DNA of 29,440 nt from JALGWA01 sp964604955 (GTDB lineage: Bacteria; Arandabacterota; Arandabacteria; Arandabacterales; JALGWA01), in contig CAZSBE010000034.1 in the NCBI GenBank assembly GCA_964604955.1, positions 1 through 29,440 of the forward strand, written 5' to 3'. This document shows positions 24,943 through 29,440 of the stretch, one piece after another (within the stretch, counting starts at the first letter, position 1; the number at the start of each line of letters is the position of its first letter). Under the pieces are notes generated by a model, which was given only the letters and a program-made list of their open reading frames with translations, did no database searches and was not told the origin of the DNA. Both the position numbers and the translations under genes were made by a program.

Positions 24943-25975
24943 CAGCCAGCCTCCCGTCTGTCAGATCCCGGTCGACGCGGTAGGGCGCGAACCCCCGTCT
25001 CAGATATATCACACCCCCGATGAGACTTACAAGCACTCCGACTATGCCGGCCAGCAGCTCCATGGAAAAGGCCTGCTCCCCTGTAAGTCTCTGGACGGCC
25101 CCGCAGAAGAGAATGACGCCGAGTCCTTCCCTTATGCCGAGCCCTCCGATGGATATCGGCAGTGCGATGAAAATAGCAATTACGGGGATGAAAAGAAAGA
25201 AATAGATTATGGGAATGTCGAGCCCGAGCGCAAGTGAAACCTCGTAGTGGACCAGGACCCTGAGCACCTGGACGAGCAGGGCCACCCCCAGCGCCCCGAA
25301 CAGGCCGGCCAGATTGCTCCGGTAGAGGTGAAACGACTCGTAAATGCTCCTGGCGCGCTCGCGCGCCCCCCCTATGAAAAGCGGCCCAATGAGGCGGGCG
25401 ACGGCCCGCGCCAGGCCGCGATTCATAAGGACCAGGAAAGCGAAGACCAGCAGCACTACGAACGCGAGCACGATCAGTATGCTGGCGGGTCCGAAACCGG
25501 TCTCGAGGCCCAGCGTTCCCCGCGAGGACGCGATGTACAGGCCCGAAGGCATGGCCAGAAGCCCGAGGGCTACAAGGCCCAGCATGCGGTCGGTGGCGGT
25601 CGCCGCTATGGCCTCGTTGGACTTGCCTGACTCCTTGTAAACGTCGAATACCCTCACGACATCCCCGCCGATGTTGGACGGCAGAATGACGTTGAAGAAG
25701 GCCCCGACGTAGTAGAAGGAGACCGCCTTCCCGAAGGATATGCCGATGTCCTGAATCCGAAGGAGCATCCTCCACTGGATGCTCCCCAGGACCAGCGAGG
25801 CCCCGAAGGTGATGAGCGCGAGGACGAAGTAATCGGGCCGAACCGAGCCCAGGACCCCAGCGGTGCGGCGGAGGTCCATCCGGAGGAGAAGGAAGACTAT
25901 CAGGGCCGCGCTCACGGATATGCGGAAGTACCTGGTCCGCACGATACCGGCGACGCTCTCAAAGAGGATCTTCAC
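24926..25975 (-). CDS. LPG_synthase_TM / UPF0104 (AglD-like) membrane protein, first copy
   Basis: The product is 349 residues with about seven to eight helices. It is the most typical of the three copies: IQWRMLLRIQDI (66-77), the signature loop FFNVILPSNIGGDVVRVFDV (93-112), and the late PISIGGLGIREG motif. Proteins of this type include the membrane half of MprF, which moves lysyl-PG across the membrane, and stand-alone versions next to glycosyltransferases. No soluble synthase domain is present, so lipid aminoacylation is not expected. The start is GTG 25975, with GGGAGG about 12 bases upstream, in the longest gap of the window (41 bases). The overlap with DUF2723 suggests the pair works together. 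Confidence 0.87.
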   Translation of the reverse strand: MKILFESVAGIVRTRYFRISVSAALIVFLLLRMDLRRTAGVLGSVRPDYFVLALITFGASLVLGSIQWRMLLRIQDIGISFGKAVSFYYVGAFFNVILPSNIGGDVVRVFDVYKESGKSNEAIAATATDRMLGLVALGLLAMPSGLYIASSRGTLGLETGFGPASILIVLAFVVLLVFAFLVLMNRGLARAVARLIGPLFIGGARERARSIYESFHLYRSNLAGLFGALGVALLVQVLRVLVHYEVSLALGLDIPIIYFFLFIPVIAIFIALPISIGGLGIREGLGVILFCGAVQRLTGEQAFSMELLAGIVGVLVSLIGGVIYLRRGFAPYRVDRDLTDGRLADANGN

Positions 25976-26016
25976 GTCCAGTCTTCACCTCCCGGCCCGG
26001 TGTCCGGCGGCGCCTC

Positions 26017-27135
26017 CTATGCGGGCTTCCCGCCCAGGAGCGCTTCGATCTCGCTCAGTATGGCCCTGGCTGATTCGTCCCAGCTGAATTTCTCCGACCA
26101 CTCGACGGCCCGGCCGCTCATTGCGCGCCGCAGGCCCTCGTCCTGCAGGATCTCCAGTATCTTCGCGGCCAGCGCGCCGACATCGCCGTGAGGTACGAGA
26201 AAGCCCGTCTCTCCGTCCACGACGGCGTCCCGCAGTCCGGGCACGTTGCTGGCCACGACGGGGGTCCCGCAGGCGTTCGACTCGATCACCGTAACACCCC
26301 AGCCTTCCTTGCTGGAGGGGTTGGCGACGACGTGGACCCGCTGCAGCATGTCGACCTTCTGGGCTTCATCGACATGGCCGATGAAGTCGGTCCTTTCACC
26401 TATGCCGAGAGCCGCGGCGGTTCTCTTCAGCGAGTCGATATGATCTCCCGAACCGGCGACCACCAGCCTGGCGTCCGGCAGCCTGTCGAAGACGATGCGG
26501 GCGGCCCCGAGCAGGTGCTCGATGCACTTGTACTTCTTGATGCGTCCCACGTAGCCAATCAGGGGCGCCTTCGACTTCGCCGTGAAATCAGGCCTGTAGA
26601 CGCCGTGGTCTACCGCGTTGTACACTATGCCTATGTTCTCCTCGCCGAAGCCTCTCTTTACGAACTCGTCCTTCGTACTCTGAGACACTACAACGAACCT
26701 TGTGTTCCGGTAAAAGAGCGGCATGAGCCACTCGCTGAGGTATACGTAGGCGGCCAGCGGGAAGACCGTCTCCAGGAATATGGTCTCCGCGAAGAGGTGA
26801 TGGGCCAGCGCCAGCAGGGGTCTGCGCACGTAGACGGGAGTGAAGAACGGGATCTTGTTGATGTCATCGACTACCACGTCGTAATCGCGCCTCTTCATGA
26901 GCGCGCTCAGGGCCCCCGGGACGTGAAAATTGAAGGTGAACTTGCCGGCCCTGCGCACGACCTCGATCCCGTCAACGGTCTCCTCGGGCGGAGCGCCGTC
27001 GAAGCCCGAAGCCAGAAGAGTCACGTGATGGCCCATGGCGGCTATGCGCTTGAATATCTCGTGCAGGTGGACTTCCGCCCCGCCCGCTTCAGGATTCTCT
27101 ATGTCCCTCCAGTTGACAACGAGAATACTGAGCAT
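26017..27135 (-). CDS. GT4 family glycosyltransferase
   Basis: The product is 372 residues, GT-B fold. The N-terminal half shows WRDIENPEAGGAEVHLHEIF (9-28) and LAHHLFAETIF (110-120). The C-terminal half has IGYVGRIKKYK (193-203), VAGSGDHIDSL (226-236) and the retaining E-x7-E motif at Glu277 and Glu285 in SSKEGWGVTVIESNACGTPV. It should add a sugar to a lipid-linked or free acceptor in the cytosol; specificity cannot be read. The start is ATG 27135, two bases after the phosphoesterase stop. A longer frame exists upstream, but it runs inside the phosphoesterase gene and translates to arginine/histidine-rich sequence unlike any protein start. This gene marks the switch from housekeeping to glycan genes. 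Confidence 0.94.
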   Translation of the reverse strand: MLSILVVNWRDIENPEAGGAEVHLHEIFKRIAAMGHHVTLLASGFDGAPPEETVDGIEVVRRAGKFTFNFHVPGALSALMKRRDYDVVVDDINKIPFFTPVYVRRPLLALAHHLFAETIFLETVFPLAAYVYLSEWLMPLFYRNTRFVVVSQSTKDEFVKRGFGEENIGIVYNAVDHGVYRPDFTAKSKAPLIGYVGRIKKYKCIEHLLGAARIVFDRLPDARLVVAGSGDHIDSLKRTAAALGIGERTDFIGHVDEAQKVDMLQRVHVVANPSSKEGWGVTVIESNACGTPVVASNVPGLRDAVVDGETGFLVPHGDVGALAAKILEILQDEGLRRAMSGRAVEWSEKFSWDESARAILSEIEALLGGKPA

Positions 27136-27137
27136 TC

Positions 27138-27866
27138 CTACTCGCCCCATGAAAGGCGGTTGGCAAGAACAGGCGGAAGGCCGGCGTCCAGTATGCGTTT
27201 CTTGGCTGTGTCGATATCGTACTCCACCCGCTCTATCCTGAGGTCGCCCGCCTCCAGGTCGCAGACACAGAGACAGGCCCGGGCGTCGTGGTCTCGCGGC
27301 TGCCCCACGCTCCCCACGTTGACTATGTATCTCCTGCCCGGCTCGATCTTCATCGCGTCCGTTCTCGTGACGATGGTCTCGGCATCCTTGAGCTCGAATA
27401 TCACGGGCTGATGCGAGTGCCCTATGAAACACATGGTCTCTTCGAAATACTCGAACTCCGCAAGCGCGTGGTTGGGCGAGAGTATGTAGTGCCAGCTCTC
27501 GGGCTCGAAAGGAGTGGCGTGTACGGCCCTGATGCTGGGGCCCTCCACATGCGTCAGTGGCCGCTGCTTGAGAAAATCGCGGTTCTCGGAGGTGAGGGCG
27601 TCGGCGGTCCAGTCGATGGCCTCGCGGGCTATGGGGTTGAAGAGCCTTGTATCTGTCAGGTTGACGGCCCCGAAATCGTGATTCCCGGCGATCATGACCC
27701 CGGTCATGGTCTTCAGCAGGTCGATACACTCGTTCGGTGCGGCACCGTACCCGACTGCGTCTCCCAGGAAAAGGACTTCATCCGGGCCGATCTCCTCTAT
27801 CTTCTTCTTGACCGCGAGCAGGGCTTCGATGTTGCCGTGCACGTCAGAGACTACTACGCAGTTCAC
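27138..27866 (-). CDS. Calcineurin-like metallophosphoesterase (YfcE/MJ0936-like)
   Basis: The product is 242 residues, single domain, no signal peptide. The full set of metal motifs is visible: SDVHGN with Asp8 and His10 (7-12), GDAVGYG with Asp36, GNHD with Asn62-His63 (61-64), VHATPFEP with His116, and GHSHQP with His150 and His152. NVGSVGQPRD near residue 183 is typical of this subfamily. It would hydrolyse a phosphomono- or phosphodiester with two metal ions; the natural substrate is unknown. The start is a GTG at 27866, overlapping nusB by 23 bases, with AGGA about seven bases upstream. Its place behind nusB suggests a general cellular role rather than a glycan one. Confidence 0.93.
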   Translation of the reverse strand: MNCVVVSDVHGNIEALLAVKKKIEEIGPDEVLFLGDAVGYGAAPNECIDLLKTMTGVMIAGNHDFGAVNLTDTRLFNPIAREAIDWTADALTSENRDFLKQRPLTHVEGPSIRAVHATPFEPESWHYILSPNHALAEFEYFEETMCFIGHSHQPVIFELKDAETIVTRTDAMKIEPGRRYIVNVGSVGQPRDHDARACLCVCDLEAGDLRIERVEYDIDTAKKRILDAGLPPVLANRLSWGE

Positions 27867-28287
27867 TCTTCATCCTAGCTATCTTGTCCAGCAGCCCGTT
27901 CACGAACCGGCCGGACGATTCCGTCGAGAACTTCTTCGCGATCTCTATGGCCTCGTTCATAGTCACTTTCTCAGGAATGTCGTCAAAAATCAATAACTCA
28001 ACTGCCGCAACTCTTAAAATGTTTCTGTCGATGGCGGCCATCCTGGAAAGGTCCCAGTTCTCAGCGACGCGCCCGATTACGCGGTCTATGGCGTCCAGAT
28101 TCTTGAGCGTCTCGTCGGCCAGCCGGCAGGCGAAGTCTTCGACGCCGCCGGACCGGCTGCACTTGCTTAAGACCTGGGCCCGCACTCCGTCCGCGGTCAG
28201 ACCGCCCATCTCCATCTGGTACATCGCCTTCACGATTACGCCGCGGGCCGTGCGCTTGCGCGAGGCTACCGAAGAGCGCTTCTTCAC
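27844..28287 (-). CDS. nusB: Transcription antitermination factor NusB
   Basis: The product is 147 residues from a GTG at 28287. All-helical NusB signatures are present: KRTARGVIVKAMYQME (11-26), the AENWDLSRMAAIDRNILRVA segment (75-94), and NEAIEIAKKFSTESSGRFVN followed by GLLDKI (111-136). NusB binds BoxA RNA with NusE (S10) and prevents early termination in rRNA operons. A longer frame starts at 28356, but it lies within ribH; the GTG overlaps the ribH stop (GTGA) and has AAGGCGGGA seven bases upstream. ribH-nusB adjacency is a common bacterial arrangement and supports the call. Confidence 0.96.
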   Translation of the reverse strand: MKKRSSVASRKRTARGVIVKAMYQMEMGGLTADGVRAQVLSKCSRSGGVEDFACRLADETLKNLDAIDRVIGRVAENWDLSRMAAIDRNILRVAAVELLIFDDIPEKVTMNEAIEIAKKFSTESSGRFVNGLLDKIARMKSELRSSL

Positions 28288-28763
28288 CTGCGTTTCCCGC
28301 CTTTGAGTTTCGTCGCGAGGTCCGCCATCTCCAGCGCGGAAATCGCGGCGTCCCATCCCTTGTTGCCGCCCTTGCCGCCCGAACGCTCGATTGCCTGGTC
28401 CATGGAGTCGGCCGTAATCACTCCGAAGATCACGGGTATACCCCGTTCCTCCGACGCCCTGGCCACTCCCTTGGCGGCTTCGGCCGCAATGAAATCGAAA
28501 TGCGGCGTCGCGCCCCGGATCAGCGCGCCCAGCGCGATGACGGCGTCGTAACCGCCGGCTGCGATTTTGCCCACGGCGTAGGGGATCTCGAACGCACCCG
28601 GGACCCAGACCACGTCTATGTTCTCATCGTCCGTGTTATGGCGCTTCAGGCAGTCGACCGCCCCGTCCAGCAGCCGGGACGAGACCGCCTCGTTGAAACG
28701 GCTGACCACTATGCCGAATCTTCTCTTCCTGCCGTCAAGCATACCCTCGAAAACTCTTGGCAT
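28284..28763 (-). CDS. ribH: 6,7-dimethyl-8-ribityllumazine synthase
   Basis: The product is 159 residues. It condenses 5-amino-6-ribitylamino-uracil with 3,4-dihydroxy-2-butanone 4-phosphate, the next-to-last step of riboflavin synthesis, usually in a 60-mer or pentamer. Motifs are SRFNE (21-25), VPGAFEIP, GALIRGATPHFDFIA with the catalytic His88, and GVITADSMDQAIERSGGKGG with NKG (114-136). An in-frame TTG lies two codons upstream, in a TTGA overlap with ribBA, but GGGGAGG sits directly against it and is correctly spaced (six bases) for ATG 28763. The product of the neighbouring ribBA is its substrate source. Confidence 0.97.
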   Translation of the reverse strand: MPRVFEGMLDGRKRRFGIVVSRFNEAVSSRLLDGAVDCLKRHNTDDENIDVVWVPGAFEIPYAVGKIAAGGYDAVIALGALIRGATPHFDFIAAEAAKGVARASEERGIPVIFGVITADSMDQAIERSGGKGGNKGWDAAISALEMADLATKLKGGKRR

Positions 28764-28765
28764 TT

Positions 28766-29440
28766 TCAACCTCCCCTCTCTCCGTTATCGCAAACGCCTT
28801 CCAGGAAATGTCCCAGTTTCACGCGCTTCGTGGCAAGGTATCTGGCATTGTCCGGATTGGGGCTGATCTCGATGGGGACCCTCTCGATGACTTCCAGGCC
28901 GAAGGCCTCCAGGCCGACGATCTTCCTCGGATTGTTGGTAAGCAGCCTTATCTTCCTGAGCCCGAGGTCCGCCAGAATCTGGGCGCCGATGCCGTAGTCG
29001 CGCTGGTCGGCCGCGAAGCCCAGCTCCTCATTGGCTTCCACGGTGTCCCTGCCCTCGTCCTGCAGCGCATAGGCGCGTATCTTGCCGGCGAGGCCGATGC
29101 CGCGTCCCTCCTGGCGCATGTAAAGGAAGACGCCCTCCCCCTCCTTCTCGATTATCTCGAGCGCTTTCACCAGCTGCTCGCCGCAGTCGCAGCGCCTGGA
29201 GCCGAATATGTCGCCCGTCAGGCACTGGGAGTGGACCCGCACCAGCGGCCTCTCCATGGCGGCCGGGTCGCCCTTTACGAGCGCTATATGGTGGTCCCCT
29301 GTTATCACGCTCTCGTAAAGATAGAGATCGAAGTCGCCGAAGCGGCTCGGAAGGCATGTCTTCACTACCAGCTTGACGAGATGCTCCCGCCCATATCTGT
29401 ACTGAATCAGATCGGCTATGGTGATTATCTTCATGCCGTA
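28766..29440 (-). CDS. ribBA: GTP cyclohydrolase II domain, C-terminal half of bifunctional RibBA (5' end beyond the window)
   Basis: The frame is open to the right edge. A Met at 29434 begins MKIITIADLIQYRYGREHLV, but this is the known linker between the DHBP synthase and GTP cyclohydrolase II halves of RibBA, and the two codons before it (Tyr-Gly) are also in frame, so the real start is outside. In the visible part, numbered from that Met, zinc ligands Cys71, Cys82 and Cys84 lie in HSQCLTGDIFGSRRCDCG; RQEGRGIGL is at 107-115, GRDTVEAN at 128-135 and LLTNNPRK at 164-171. The enzyme opens GTP to start riboflavin synthesis. A stand-alone ribA starting at that Met cannot be fully excluded. The gene ends two bases before the ribH ATG. 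Confidence 0.93.
   Translation of the reverse strand, partial: YGMKIITIADLIQYRYGREHLVKLVVKTCLPSRFGDFDLYLYESVITGDHHIALVKGDPAAMERPLVRVHSQCLTGDIFGSRRCDCGEQLVKALEIIEKEGEGVFLYMRQEGRGIGLAGKIRAYALQDEGRDTVEANEELGFAADQRDYGIGAQILADLGLRKIRLLTNNPRKIVGLEAFGLEVIERVPIEISPNPDNARYLATKRVKLGHFLEGVCDNGERGG
28770..28776 (-). promoter_or_regulatory. Ribosome binding site of ribH
   Basis: GGGGAGG on the minus strand, six bases before ATG 28763 and touching the alternative TTG at 28769. It lies in the last codons of ribBA and decides the ribH start. Confidence 0.65.

Noticed and set aside
23518..25023. Plus-strand open frame of 501 codons, and the similar frame at 6356-7837
   Set aside because: Antisense to DUF2723 and the GT2 fusion; rich in Glu, Arg and His with no recognisable fold.
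25976..26016. Small CCGG-TGT-CCGG hairpin (25997-26007) in the longest gap as a terminator
   Set aside because: The stem is only four pairs with no T-tract. It could at most affect translation of the LPG_TM gene.
27136..27729. N-terminal extension of the GT4 frame at 26017
   Set aside because: It overlaps the phosphoesterase gene, whose metal motifs are complete, and the added sequence does not resemble GT4 proteins.
29434..29440. Complete stand-alone ribA starting at the Met at 29434
   Set aside because: The sequence at this Met is the RibBA inter-domain linker, and the frame stays open to the edge.

Overview
The window is one uninterrupted block of 25 protein genes, all on the minus strand, so transcription runs from the right edge to the left. 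It is GC-rich and bacterial. The longest non-coding gap is 41 bases, and about half of the junctions are short overlaps of the ATGA, GTGA, TTGA or TGATG type. I see no rRNA, tRNA, CRISPR, insertion sequence, terminator or convincing internal promoter. Any promoter or FMN riboswitch for the riboflavin genes would lie beyond the right edge. The lineage cannot be fixed from sequence alone. The secreted beta-propeller with a FlgD/T9SS-like C-terminal domain, together with many DUF2723 and YfhO-type membrane proteins, suggests an uncultured Gram-negative lineage near the FCB group (low confidence).

Right end (27.1-29.4 kb): a housekeeping head made of the GTP cyclohydrolase II half of ribBA (cut by the window edge), ribH, nusB and a calcineurin-like phosphoesterase. 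These are packed end to end and run directly into the glycan genes.

Centre (5.9-27.1 kb): a glycan assembly block. It holds two GT4 glycosyltransferases, three GT2 enzymes that resemble polyprenyl-phosphate sugar synthases (DPM1-, GtrB- and Alg5-like), and four large polytopic proteins of GT-C type (DUF2723 with TPR, a 722-residue PMT-like protein with TPR, a 517-residue ArnT/PMT-like protein, and YfhO). It also holds three different LPG_synthase_TM (UPF0104/AglD-like) membrane proteins, a DUF2304 protein, an alkaline-phosphatase-superfamily enzyme, the UDP-GlcNAc 2-epimerase WecB, and a GT2 enzyme fused to a reduced sugar-1-phosphate transferase. The order suggests repeated modules of one polytopic LPG_TM protein, one polyprenyl-P-sugar synthase and one GT-C transferase. 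That is the logic of Gtr and CsbB-GtcA-YfhO systems, but with no recognisable GtrA/GtcA flippase.

Left end (0-5.9 kb): a secreted beta-propeller protein with a C-terminal sorting-like domain, then a small sugar-modification set: an SDR epimerase/dehydratase, a DegT-type aminotransferase, a FemAB/GNAT-like acyltransferase and an amidohydrolase cut by the left edge.

Working model (inference): cytosolic enzymes make nucleotide sugars and polyprenyl-P-sugars, membrane proteins move them across the inner membrane, and several GT-C enzymes transfer them to an extracytoplasmic glycan or protein. The most unusual single item is the GT2 fusion whose phosphoglycosyl-transferase domain lacks its catalytic segment.
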